Assembly (NCBI GenBank): GCA_024364805.1
Contig: CM044487.1
Span: 120,715,238 to 120,735,395, forward strand
DNA from: Euprymna scolopes
Taxonomy: Eukaryota; Mollusca; Cephalopoda; Sepiida; Sepiolidae
Direction: 5' to 3'
Length of the DNA stretch: 20,158 nucleotides
A program made the translations under genes and the position numbers. Shown here one piece after another: positions 1-9,889 of the stretch. Position 1 is the first letter of the stretch; each line of letters starts with the position of its first letter. Below the pieces are notes generated by a model. That model was not told the origin of the DNA, did no database searches, and worked only from the letters and a program-made list of their open reading frames with translations.

Positions 1-43
1 GTTTTTTTTTTTTTTCCTCCCCATAACCTAAGGCATGCACAAT
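1..43 (-). other. Start of 3' UTR with A-tract
   Basis: On the minus strand the stop codon is followed by 28 bases and then a run of 14 A (plus-strand T at 2-15). No AATAAA is seen before it, so this is a genomic A-tract in the UTR, not a demonstrated polyadenylation site. The UTR continues outside the window. Confidence 0.45.
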
Positions 44-867
44 CTACTTAATAATTTCCGGGTCCACAGGCGAAGCTGATCTGGGGCTTGGTGACGGAGT
101 GATAAACTCTTCTGTCACAACAGATTCTGTGGTTTCTTTATCAACAGAACCTGAACGAGAATGAACTGTCCTTGTGGTGGTCGTGCGAGTTTCCACAATT
201 TCTTTGGTGATCACTGTTCCATCATCGGTAACTTCTTCCACTCGGCCAAGATCAACTTTTTCTTGTTGCTCTTCAATATCACTTCCAGACTCACTGCTCA
301 CATCAGAATCCGCATACCAGGTACTTTCAGTCCCTGGTATGACCTCGTCAATTTCGTATTCTTCATTCAGTTGACCCTTGTCAGCATCAAACGACTGATG
401 CCGTGTCTTGATTTTGTGAATCATGCGATTCTTTATTACTTTCCTCTTCTGAACTTCTCCAGTCGGCAGCAATTCATCCACATGCTCAACAACTGTCTCA
501 GGGTATGGAGGCTTCTCAAAAGTCTCTAGTGTTTCAAGAGACTCAGATCCTGGAATTTTCACATCACCATCAAAAACCTTCTCGGTCAGACCCTCGTGCC
601 GATGTTGTCGTTCAAGGTGTGTAACCGAATGTGTAGTTACTTTGCGCACACGATGAATTGTACCATCTGGTAAGATGTTTTCATTTTCTTCAACCGTTAC
701 TTGCTCTTTAGGAGCCTTTAGTTTTTCTATTACTTCCACCATTCTTTCTATGGTCTTTTTGTCCATGCTTTCGGAGCGCACCCGCATCATCTTGTGCTTC
801 ACCTTTGAACCATCAGCAAGTTCTTCTTCGTGGCTTGCTTCTTCAATAGCATCATTCATTTCATCCT
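44..867 (-). CDS. Terminal coding exon, probable ankyrin C-terminal tail
   Basis: This exon encodes 273 full codons plus a split first codon, ending at TAG (46-44). The product is highly charged and low in hydrophobics, with no membrane segment or signal peptide. Short modules of the type LPDGT(I/V)..+ recur (exon residues about 18-29, 65-77, 133-145, 214-226). An RSxS motif appears as RSES near the start and RSGS near the end. The last 20 residues are rich in SP pairs (PSPSPRSASP), likely proline-directed phosphorylation sites. Ankyrins link membrane proteins to the spectrin skeleton; DG-containing charged repeats followed by basic/hydrophobic stretches fit, from memory, the variable regulatory tail after the death domain in invertebrate ankyrins. 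The open frame runs upstream into the intron but has no ATG there, only a GTG at 886, so the real start of this segment is the acceptor. Family assignment is from memory; another large cytoskeletal protein is possible. Confidence 0.62.
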
Positions 868-884
868 CTGCAAGGGAGATAACC
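868..884 (-). other. 3' splice site (acceptor) of the last exon
   Basis: Read on the minus strand, a short pyrimidine run (tctcccttgcag) ends in CAG at 870-868 and is followed directly by the open frame beginning AG GAT GAA. The first two exon bases complete a codon started in the previous exon, so this is a phase-1 intron. The match to the consensus and the fall in GC beyond it support the boundary. Confidence 0.7.
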
Positions 885-900
885 ACCTATGACAATTGGG

Positions 901-1497
901 CTTAGCTTACCAAAAAGTTACAAAGAAATTAAACATACTAGTTTGACAGAATTAAATACGTTTGAAAATTTAATTATTCAAAAAGTTTAATCAAAGTCCT
1001 TAATTGTTTAAGTTTAGAATATTTTTTCAAAATCATAAATGTGCTTCCAAGTTACTGTTACAATTTCAATTATATTAAAAAAAAAACAAAAAAAACAAAA
1101 CAAAAACACCCACCCTAATTATTTTTAAATAGATTAAATATATATTTCCATTAAATAACAGACAATTCCTCTCTATATATTTTGGTTTGAATTTTTTCAA
1201 TCTTATTAATTTTCTTGTTTCAAACAAGAACTGACTGATGTCATAGTCTAGTTATCTAAGTACTTATGGATTTGTCTGGTTCCATTGTCAGGCATGATTA
1301 ATACTGAACTGATTTTAAGATGTTTATACTAAGAAAAAAAAAAATTGATAAAAATTTTAATAACAACGACAATGATAGTCTTAAATGCCTGTAAAAGTGA
1401 CATGAACAATTAATGTATAACAACAAATGATTTACTGAGGGAGAAAAAAAAAACACTTCTATAATTATCTTAAAATCAGTTTGGTGTTATTTATCAC
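901..1497. other. AT-rich intron, nothing recognised
   Basis: Dominated by A/T runs, including an A-rich tract around 1078-1106. I see no ORF, repeat boundary or RNA gene. Confidence 0.5.
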
Positions 1498-1562
1498 TGA
1501 GAATGGATCTGAAAGTAATTGGATCAACCATGACTATGACAGCTACATCAGCCAGTTCTTGC
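1498..1562 (-). CDS. Candidate small internal exon (weak)
   Basis: On the minus strand a T-rich tract ends in gcttcag at 1563, followed by 65 bases of higher GC than the surroundings and then a donor-like GTGATA at 1497. Of the three frames only one is open, reading QELADVAVIVMVDPITFRSI and onward. That frame leaves one extra base, exactly what the phase-1 acceptor at 868 needs: A plus AG gives Lys. If the donor is not used, the frame ends at TAA 1489-1487, making an alternative terminal exon. The plus strand is also open here, and 65 bases is short enough for chance, so this is only a candidate. Confidence 0.2.
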
Positions 1563-2980
1563 CTGAAGCAAAAATCAAATATACTTTGAAAAACAAATGT
1601 ATGTTTTTGAAGCACATCTAATGATTCATACACTTTTATTCTATTTAACTAAATGTTTTAATTGAACTGCAATCCAATTGCTTAAAACAATTTTATTGAA
1701 ATCATTTTTAAGAGAAAATAAACTGTAAAATATTTTCAAAATCACCCATTTATTTTATTTACTCAAACAATTCATTTTCAGAATATTTAGTTTTTACACA
1801 AGAATAGTAAAAAAAAATATTCTGATCATTTCACCATTGAACTGAGAGAAAATAAATCCAATGTTTAAGACAATAATAAGCAGAAAGCAAGAATGCAAGA
1901 TAAACTAATAAGACATGAATTGTGAAACTACAACTAGCGCAGCCTGCAAAAAATTAGTAGTTTGGGGTTTTACTATTATTGCTGCTGTGGTATCAGAGCA
2001 GAATATTAAAAGAGTAATTATAAATTGAATAAAATGCAAACCAAAATCGAAGGTCAAATAAATTCATGCATTAAACCAGAAAAATACTTGAAAAATAGTT
2101 CATGTGTTGATTTTTTGTTTACTTTATAAAAGCAGAACCATATAAGGAATGAGGTCACAGAAGAGGATGCAAATCAATTAGACAAATCTGTTTTTACTTC
2201 CGATTCAGTTAAAATCCGTGTATTTCAGCTATGCCATCCACAGTTTTGGGTAAAGATCAAATTATGAAAAGGTTAGAAAATCTATAATTAGTTAAACAAA
2301 ATTAAAAAGATGATTATAATTACAAAATTTAGAGAATTCAAGAAAAAAACTCTTAATTCTTAATTTTCAAGTTCCATGTAACTAGGGAAGTTATTTGACT
2401 AAAAATGTATTTTAATATCTTATAAATTCAAACTTCAAAGAGAAATTGGCATCTTCCCCAGTATAGTTAGAATGATCTCAAGGGTTGGAAGAGGATGAAG
2501 AAGGGGGAACTTAAGAGTCTTTGGAAACAAGGTGAGAATTAAGTGAAGTGGGAAAGCAAAAACTAAAGCCATAGACATTACATCAGGAATGTAGGGTAAG
2601 ATCCAAAAATTTGTCAACAAGCATGAATACTAAGTACACATTTACAATTAGCAATGCTTTGATAGTCACAAAAATTTACATTGCAGCAATTTTCTTAAAA
2701 TTGCTAAAATTAAATTTATAACTCATTGAAAGATAATCATTTGTTTGCTTGGCTAATTAATTATTCAATATATTCCAAACAGCATTTTTCATTAATTCAA
2801 AAACTAAGTAAATTCTACAATTCTAACCAAGATTTAAATGTGCAAATAAAATATTTTATTGCAAATATTTATCAACTAAAAGCCAATTTATAAAGAATCA
2901 TTTATTTTGCACTGTAATTGACCACAATTTTAAAATCAAATGCATTTAATTCAGAGATTTTTGAAAATATATCATCCTTA
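1563..2980. other. AT-rich intron, nothing firmly recognised
   Basis: Mostly A/T-rich single-copy-looking sequence. A slightly more GC-rich, purine-rich patch at about 2440-2560 has a 61-codon minus-strand frame, but its product resembles nothing known to me and no splice sites frame it. Confidence 0.45.
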
Positions 2981-3012
2981 TATAAATCAATTTAAAAAAA
3001 AATTGATTTATA
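2981..3012. repeat. Perfect 13-bp hairpin
   Basis: TATAAATCAATTT (2981-2993) and its exact reverse complement (3000-3012) flank a six-A loop. No known function; it could be a cruciform-prone site or a remnant of a small inverted-repeat element. Confidence 0.6.
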
Positions 3013-3124
3013 CAGTGAAAGTTGCTGTAGATTTTTACTGTCATACGGTATATTAAATGTTTTTAGAAAAGGCTTCGGAAGTGATGTTTTTTGAATTTTT
3101 GAGACAAAGATTGATTATTCGTTT

Positions 3125-3423
3125 TATTTGAATCCTTCAGACTATTCATATTTTGAGTGTTATTTTAATAACGTTTCGGTTGATGTAACCTTTGACCATC
3201 TTCATCTTGTCACTTTCAAGAATCTGCACAGAATTTCTAACAAAACCATTTATTTAATCCAGAGGTAGCATGCTCTCGTTCCATCAGCCATAACTAGGTT
3301 GAAGTCTCAAGTAATTTGCAATTGCATTTCCGAGTGTCACTTGCACCGAGGATCGAACGTTCAACCTCCAGAAGAATATAAGTTACAACTGAAGGTTACC
3401 AAATACTTTATCCACTATGATCC
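3125..3423 (-). mobile_element. tRNA-derived SINE, copy 1
   Basis: On the minus strand the element opens with GGATCATAGTGGATAA, a degenerate tRNA head with an A-box-like segment (about 3400-3420), followed by a B box GTTCGATCCTC (3358-3348). The body runs through CAATTGCAAATTACTTGAGA and GAGAGCATGCTACCTC. The tail carries ACATCAACCGAAACGTT and AATAACACTC. It aligns along its length with 8510-8820, which proves a repeat family. tRNA SINEs are copied by LINE enzymes from Pol III transcripts. The family name is not certain; cephalopod SINE families are the obvious comparison. Confidence 0.72.
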
Positions 3424-3595
3424 TTGCAGACAATTCTAGCATGAATTTTAGGAGTCTTAAATTATTTAAGACTTCTACCCAGTAATAGCTGATGTTATGA
3501 GAACATGCTACCCCCTTGAATTAAATAAGGACATCTGTATCAAATGCTGTGCAGAGTCCCAGACTGACTGGATAAGCTTTTGAGAATTTATTTTG
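3424..3595 (+). mobile_element. Truncated SINE copy, head to head with copy 1
   Basis: Plus-strand sequence here (TTAAATTATTTAAGACTTCT, then GAGAACATGCTACCCC, GAATTAAATAAGG and CTGTGCAGA) matches the body of the adjacent SINE read in the opposite direction. It starts just after the tRNA-like head and fades near 3595. The result is an inverted repeat around 3423. Confidence 0.6.
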
Positions 3596-3879
3596 TTCAT
3601 ATAATGGCATGTTATGTTATCAAACATTATTTGAGCCAAATTCTCAGAAGAAACAATTGACAATTTTAATTCTATTTTCTTACAAGATTATATTATTGTA
3701 CAAGTTGTAATGAAATATTTTCCTGTTTTGAATATGTGAAATTTATTGATTTGTATCTGAAATGTCTATACAAAAATATATATATAAAAAAAAAACAACA
3801 TTGTGTAGATCGCACTGATTAGTAAAAAGTTATGAAGAATTATAGTGATTTAAAAAAAAAAATTTTTTTCATTACATTT

Positions 3880-4955
3880 TCACCCCAAACAAAGCACAGT
3901 GTCACTTTGATGTAAGGAATTACTATCAGGGACATAAGTTGCAGAGATACTATGTAGAAAGTTGAGCAGCAAAATGATTGTTCACATTACACTTGAACTT
4001 CTGCATGTCAGTACAGTTGGGGAAGCAGGGACCCAGAAGGAAATTCCAAAGTCTAGCAGTTCTGGGGCAGAAACTATTAGAGTAGAGGACTTTCTTACAT
4101 CTAGGGATCTCCACTATGTAGGGGTGGGACTTTGCTGCTTGTCAGGTTTGTTTGAGGTATTTATGTTAAGGGGGTACAAGGGCTTGTAATTCGTCGGAAC
4201 ATCCACCATTAAAATACTTGTAAAACAGGCAGAGGGATGCAACATTTCACCAATGGGACAGAGGTTGAAGCATAGATGACAGTTCAGGACCTATTAGGTT
4301 GGCAACTCTTTTGAACCCTGTCCAGGAGGGAGAGACTAGTAGCAGATGCACCAGCCCAAATGTGACAATACTTCATACATGAGCAAATAGTAGCCTTTTA
4401 GAGGTATAGGATACTTTCTAGCATGGTAGAGAGTCTTGATAATGCTCTCGATGTATCTGTTCCAACTAATCTTCCCTGTGAACATTAAGCTGAGGAGTTT
4501 GAAATAAGTACTTTCAGGTAATGTAATTGGTAGTTAAGGTTTCTTGTAATGATTGAAGGAAACAAGATTAGTTTTGGCAATAATTGACCATACATTCTTG
4601 TCCCCATCCCATACATTCTTATTCTAGTGTTTCTACCATTGCTTTAGATATGTGTTCATTCATTTTCCCCTCATGCCTGTTATAGAGCATAGCAAATATA
4701 CCCATCACAAAGACAATTTTATCAGGGAGGTAATTTACGAATATTAGGAATAATAAAGGTCCAAGGATCGACCCTCAATGTATACTTGCATTTATATCAT
4801 TGTTTAGATGTACTACAGTCGAGGACAAGCTGGATTGTTCTCTTATTCAGGAAGGATTTAATTATCCTAAGTATTCGTCCAGTGATTAGTGTTAAAAATG
4901 GAAGCTCAATTTTTGTATCCGAGTGTGTTTCTTGAATAAAATTAATTATATATGC
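3880..4955 (-). mobile_element. LINE 3' fragment A (jockey/CR1-type)
   Basis: A non-LTR retrotransposon tail in minus orientation. Conceptual reading in shifting frames gives the end of the reverse transcriptase: a degraded GSxLGPLLF region and NDLPDKI-like segment (about 4700-4780), then WNxYIExI (about 4460), and the conserved C-terminal region with LFYKYFNG.CSDELQALVPP (about 4160-4220) and RTARLWN-like and MQKFKCNVNN remnants (about 3970-4080). Multiple stops and frameshifts make it long dead. It is 5'-truncated near the first RT catalytic block (AFD region) and its 3' end lies at about 3880. It is homologous along its length to 16550-17670. Confidence 0.75.
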
Positions 4956-5397
4956 ATAAGTGTGAAATAAAAAAATGTATTCATCAATAATTGGAATTTT
5001 AATGCAAGGTCATTTTGAGTAAAATCGATTGTACATTTAAGTTCATCTACATTTTAATTATTAAAACATTTAAAGTAAAACCATTAAATATACCACCTTT
5101 AATATGAATAACTTTTTAAAATCAATGTTTAAGAGATTTGCAGAAAGATTTACTCAAAAGTCCATTACAAATTTAGCAATATTTAATTGAGAAGTGATGT
5201 AGATTTTCTATACTGTATTACCTCAATTTACAAAAAATAAAATGCATTCATTGTCTCATTTTAAGAATTTGCTATCTTTAAATATTCTGAAATTAAGCAT
5301 TTTTCTATTTCCTTAATTTTAAGAAATTAAGATATTTTAGTCAATAACTTTGATTGGTATTTGTTAGCGTATATTAAAGATATCTTTAAAACTTGTA
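4956..5397. other. AT-rich intron, nothing recognised
   Basis: Very AT-rich sequence between two LINE fragments, without ORFs or recognisable repeats. A decayed upstream part of fragment A could extend into it, but I could not align it convincingly. Confidence 0.45.
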
Positions 5398-6045
5398 TTC
5401 ATACCAAACAAGTGACATTGCCACTGAAGCATAAGAGACTACTGTGAATTAGCAGCCAGATCTCTATGGGGCATTTTAAGGGAGAAGTTGTGCAGCAAGA
5501 CGTTTGTTCATACAAATTTCTATCTACTGATAGTGTCGTGGAAATAGGGAACAGAAAGGGAATTCCAAATGCAAGCAGTTCAAGCAAAGAAGTTATTAGG
5601 TTTTCCAGCATCTGAGAACCTCTACAGTGAAGGAGTGGCATCTAGCTGATTGTCGGGTTGGTCAGGACTATGTTAAGGGGGCATAAGTGCGGCAAGTTTG
5701 TCAGAGCACATTCCATTGAAGTACTTGTAAAACAAGCAAAGGGACCAACATTGTGGTGATTGAGCAAGGATTGGAGCTTGGTAGACAGTGTGGGATCTAT
5801 TACATTATAGGCTCTTTTTGTGGACCTTGTCTAAGTTGATGCACTAGCACAAATGTGACAAATACTCCATGCGTGGGCAGACTGTAGCTTTGTAGACATG
5901 TAAAATACTGGCAGGTGTGAGAAGTTTTCTAGCTTAGTCGAGGGACCCCACTTTCTTACAGGAGATTTGGCAGTGTTTATTTGCTTCAAGTAACGTTATC
6001 TGTGAATGGTAGTCTGAGGGATTTAAGTTTGTATTCACATAGTAT
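5398..6045 (-). mobile_element. LINE 3' fragment B, related to A
   Basis: Minus-strand relic of the same LINE group as fragments A and C. Shared landmarks are the C-terminal LFYKYFNG segment (around 5720), an alternating SLVPP-like region, a degraded RTAxIWNSL segment (about 5560), and the 3' terminal motif TTGTTTGG near 5410. It begins (5' side) near 6045, so it is shorter than A and C, retaining only the region after the RT core. An 80-codon minus-strand frame at 5399-5641 is part of this relic, not a host gene. Confidence 0.68.
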
Positions 6046-6050
6046 AAAAA

Positions 6051-6052
6051 AT

Positions 6053-6086
<34 letters not shown>

Positions 6087-6095
6087 CACACACAA
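6051..6095. repeat. Compound CA/TA microsatellite
   Basis: (CA)n, then (TA)n, then (CA)n. It sits exactly at the 3' terminus of LINE fragment D (minus strand) and beside the 5' edge of fragment B, so it may derive from the simple-repeat tail of fragment D. Confidence 0.85.
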
Positions 6096-6097
6096 AC

Positions 6098-6320
6098 TTA
6101 GAGTCACTGATTATCAACGCTTGGACACCACTCTAGGATTAAGATTAATGAGTGTTAGGTAGACAACATTAATGAGTAATAATAGTGGAACTTGGGTAGG
6201 GTTTAATTATATGAGAGGATGGATCAACAAGAATTTGAAAACGACCATGTTATAGTCAGCTGGGAAGCAACCCCACAGTATTGTGTTCCACAAATGGAGA
6301 GTTGTAGGAAAGCATGTTCA
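6098..6320 (-). mobile_element. LINE 3' fragment D, same family as the 13561 copy
   Basis: Read on the minus strand this aligns with the end of the plus-strand LINE at 13920-14130: a TTTGTGGAACAC segment (LWNS region), CTTCCCAGCTGACTATAAC (FPPDYN region), then the 3' UTR signature AGTGG..TCC..GC.TTGATAA. It is heavily mutated and only the last portion is present. It belongs to a LINE subfamily whose 3' UTR differs from fragments A, B and C. Confidence 0.62.
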
Positions 6321-6339
6321 TCAATACCTACACACTTTT

Positions 6340-7570
6340 TACACAGCAATTTATTTTTCTTCAGAAGGTGAAATGACTTAGTATTTAAAAAGATACTGCT
6401 ACAAGCATATTATTCATCCCAAATAGTTTAGCAGTTTATAAAACAGGTGATTTTGAATATGTGAAAAAGGCAATTACAATTAATCCAATTGACAAAACAT
6501 GTAAATATATTGCAAATACAGAACAAAACAATGAGCCAGAGAAAAGCAGTAGCAAATTAAGTGTAGACAAAAGACTAAACAATCAAAATAAATTGAACAT
6601 TTTTTTCTTTTGCTTTCAATTAATTTTTCTTAACATTTGAGTAAAGATGTATAGAGTTATCAGAGTTATCTTTTCTTACATTGACAGATACATTGAAAAA
6701 ACATGGAGATAAATAAAACTTAATATGAAATATGTTAATGTTCAGAGCACATTTTCCTTTCTTTTTATTTTCAACTCTGAAATGAAAACAAAATTCAAAA
6801 AATTTAAAACAATTTCCAAATTTATTTTCTATAACATTCATAAAAGTTATTTAATGCATTGTACAATTTCACTCAAAATATCCATTAGTTTTGTTGGCCT
6901 AAATATACTAATGTTTTTCCATGGTCATAAAATTATCACAAATAAAAAGGAAATGTAACAAAAAAGTTTGTTTGGAAAGAAATCATCTTCAGAGATAAAA
7001 AAAAAGTCACATGGTGCTCTGAACATTGTATTCTAATATGTATTTAAAATTACACAAGTTAAAATAAACCTTTACCAAATTATAGTATTCCATTATACCC
7101 TCAGATTATCAAAGTCATCTCCAAGGTCATTAGTATATATTTCAAAGTATGTTTATAATTGTAAATAAAAATGAACATACTGCACTCCTGGGCTAAAAAG
7201 GGATGAGGGCAGGGTTTGATTATTTTTTTAATTGAAATGTTAAATGATATTGCATACAACGACTAAATATAGTTGATAAAACTGCAGAGTAATAAAATGA
7301 CGTCAATGTGACAAAACTGCCAGAAAGTCCAATCACAAACTATTCCAATTCATTTGATTTTCCATGAGAGCAGAGTTAAACACAAGATTATTTTTAATGA
7401 GGGGAAAATCCTAAGCTCTCCTAAAAGAGGCACTCTGAATTGGACAAAAATAAACACTGCCTCAGTCTAGCAGGATTCTTCTTGACTTACAGTGGACATA
7501 ACAGATTAAGTGTAGAATGAGAACAGATACTACACTTTACTCCTAGTCAAAAGGCTTTCTAGTTTTTATT
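6340..7570. other. AT-rich intron, nothing recognised
   Basis: A/T-rich, with short open frames on both strands around 6620-6958 (73 and 77 codons) made of low-complexity F/K/N-rich residues and overlapping each other; these are chance frames. No repeat boundary or RNA gene found. Confidence 0.5.
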
Positions 7571-7575
7571 TTATA

Positions 7576-7954
7576 CTAGCAGGGTTACCTGGCATTGCTT
7601 AAGAAAAAACGTAACATAACTTCTATCCCTCTCTGTCTCTTTTCGCCTCCTCATCCCCTATATTTTCTTCGCCCAGTAAATTTTTCACTGTCTCTGGACA
7701 TACACACGTTTAACTCGAGTCAGCATAAGGGAAATAAACTGAAAACAAGACAAAAAAATATCAGAGTTACTTCCCTTTACATGATAACGTTAAAAGATGT
7801 GTGCATCTTGATAACATTAAATGATATAAATGGCCAGTTGATCTCAAAATAATGCATCTTTGTTTTTTATTTTTATAGATATATATCTGAGGTTCTGTTG
7901 GTTGAAAAATACCTTTGTGGATGTTTGTGTATTTTTCAAGTTTTAGTCCAACAT
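7576..7954 (-). mobile_element. Helitron-like non-autonomous repeat, copy 1
   Basis: On the minus strand the element ends CCCTGCTAG followed by T (7576-7579, T at 7575), preceded by a GCAATGCC segment that is a weak stem-loop here and a clear one in the second copy. CTRR-T ends after a short hairpin are the Helitron 3' signature. The repeat aligns throughout with 18212-18546: shared blocks include GTCAGCATAAG, TTCCCTTTACATGATAA, AAAGATGTGT and TTTGTGGATGTTTGT. No Rep/helicase coding is present. The pyrimidine-rich block near the 3' end (TCTATCCCTCTCTGTCTCT) corresponds to a GA microsatellite in the other copy. The 85-codon plus-strand frame inside is not a gene. Class assignment rests on the terminus only. 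Confidence 0.55.
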
Positions 7955-8509
7955 TCAGACATTTGGTCTTGAGATAATAGATTTACCAAAAGAGGGAAAG
8001 ATTTATCTTAATTTCAATAATTTCATGCATGTTCAAACTTATCATTTTGCTTCTATTTAATAAAACAAATTAGGATTGCCTCATTTATTTCCCCAGGAGT
8101 GCTTATTTATGAAAAAGTTATTTTTTATATAGTGAAAATATTAGCATCAATACTTACATTATAATCTTAATTTTTTAAAGATCTATTATAGATATGAAAA
8201 ATCTGTAAATAGGATGATTCTGTTACTAATGCAAAAAAAAAACAAAACAAAAAAAACATTCAAACATACTTAACAAAAGGAAAATTTATAAGCAAAACCA
8301 ATTTAAATTTTAAGCAATAAACTAAAGAACTTCAATAAGACAAGTTTATTCCACAGTACTACAACTACTGAAGCAAGTGAAAAGTGTAGATTGGAAGATA
8401 CGTGTTGATTAAAATGAAACATTTGTTAGCATTACACAGGAACACATTGACTTTTTATAGTCATCAGAATTTGACATTGCAGAAATTTAGAGGATTTAAC
8501 TTTTACAAA
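7955..8509. other. AT-rich intron, nothing recognised
   Basis: A/T-rich with an A-run near 8231-8260. A short plus-strand frame at 8402-8593 runs into the antisense of the SINE and has no supporting features. Confidence 0.5.
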
Positions 8510-8820
8510 TTATTCTATATTATTCGGACAAAATATTCTTATCTGGAGTGTTATTCACGCAACGTTTTGGCTGATGTCACCTCTGACCTTTAGGTGTCTC
8601 TTATCAAACGCAGAAATCTCATGGAATTTCAAACGGAACCCTTTATTTAATCCATGGGGAGTAGCATGCTCTTGTTTCGTCAGCCATGACCAGGTAGAAG
8701 TCTGAAGTAATTTGCAATTGCACTTTAAGTATTGCCGGTACTGAAGATTGAACCTTCAACTGCCAGAAGAAGGTCAGAACTCAATTTTACCTAGTACATT
8801 ACCTGTTATGCCATGGGTCC
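8510..8820 (-). mobile_element. tRNA-derived SINE, copy 2
   Basis: On the minus strand it begins GGACCCATGGCATAACAGG, a tRNA head with an A-box-like TGGCATAACAGG, followed by a B box GGTTCAATCTTC (8754-8743). The body (CAATTGCAAATTACTTCAGA, GAGCATGCTACTCC, TTAAATAAAGGGTTCC) and tail (GACATCAGCCAAAACGTT, AATAACACTCCAGATAAGAA) match copy 1 at 3125-3423. The two copies differ at many positions, so neither is recent. Confidence 0.75.
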
Positions 8821-9045
8821 TTGTGGGCAATACTCAGGATACAATTGTGAATTGCTAAATAATAATAATAAATGGCTGAGAGAATGAGAGCATGCTACCT
8901 CATGGATAAGGGGTTCCGCTTGAAATTCTATTCAATAGAAAGATTCTGAAGTTTGACAATTTACACCTTAAGCAGGTTGGAGGTTACATCGGCTGAAATA
9001 TGAGAATGATATTCAAGATGAGAACAGTAGTCGAAATAATTTAAA
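8821..9045 (+). mobile_element. Truncated SINE copy, head to head with copy 2
   Basis: The plus strand from GGGCAATACT through CAATTGTGAATTGCT, ATGAGAGCATGCTACCTC, GGGGTTCCGCTTGAAAT and GGAGGTTACATCGGCTGAAA to AGATGAGAA follows the SINE body and tail in order. It lacks the tRNA head and starts where the head ends. The arrangement repeats that at 3424-3595 and makes an inverted repeat of about 215 bp per arm. Confidence 0.65.
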
Positions 9046-9889
9046 TACAAATTATCAATCCTCATGTTGAAATTTCAGAAAAAAATTATTCTGCTCTACA
9101 ATTCAAAGTCTATGTGGACAAATAAGCTACACAAACCATGCCACACATTCATTCTTTTTAATATATAATTTTATGGGAAAAAATAGCTTTACAATTGCAA
9201 GTATGTAAAAATATATACTAGAAAATCAAAATGTTGCCCGTGGGAAGACACAGCAGGGACAAAAAATGCAACACAATTACAAATGCAAACCTTTCAATTT
9301 GAACAGGCACACACAGTGCTGAGGTTTCTCATGTAGTGCAAAAAGCATTTACACTATCAAGCAACAATGATGCAGAGATAATAGTGATTTTATGTAATAA
9401 TTTGAGATCTGGGCACATTTTCAAACACGGTGTCATTTGATATGTATTTCTTTGTAAGTGTTTCTAGATTTGTCTTATGAGTAGTTGATTGACAAAGAGG
9501 CACCAAGGTACAATTTTGAGCAAGTATATGTTAGTAGAGAAATCAACATAAAAAATAAGCCTAAAAAATTTACCTCACAATTATTTAACATTGTACAAAA
9601 AATATTTTCAAAATTCTACAATGATACATTTATTACAGATAAGAATGATAAAAATCATTAACTTTACTAGATATCCTAACTAGAAAAAAAAAGAAAAGAG
9701 ATGAAATGCAGTTGATCAAACTAAAGTATTTCTAAAAATAGATATTTAAAGTTTACGAATTATGTTGTTATTTCAAATTCAACTAACTTATTTAACTGTA
9801 AATGCATTTCAATTTTGTGGTTTATCAATGCATTTAGAATTATGCGAGAAGCGAAGTCATATAGGATAGAGGATAAATTGACCTACTTG
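9046..9889. other. AT-rich intron, nothing recognised
   Basis: No ORF, RNA gene or repeat family recognised. Sequence is A/T-rich with many short A-runs. Confidence 0.45.

Noticed and set aside
161-529. 122-codon plus-strand open frame
   Set aside because: Antisense to the terminal exon; its residues look like a translation shadow and there are no splice or start features. The same applies to 174-374 and 675-905.
2435-2620. 61-codon minus-strand frame in a purine-rich patch
   Set aside because: No recognisable product, no flanking splice sites and no partner repeat.
3340-3423. A tRNA gene on the minus strand
   Set aside because: The A and B boxes are there but cloverleaf pairing is not convincing, and a second copy with the same body and tail at 8510-8820 shows it is a SINE head.
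3962-4189. 75-codon plus-strand frame, and the related frame at 16479-16754
   Set aside because: Both are antisense of LINE fragments A and C; they resemble each other only because the LINEs do.
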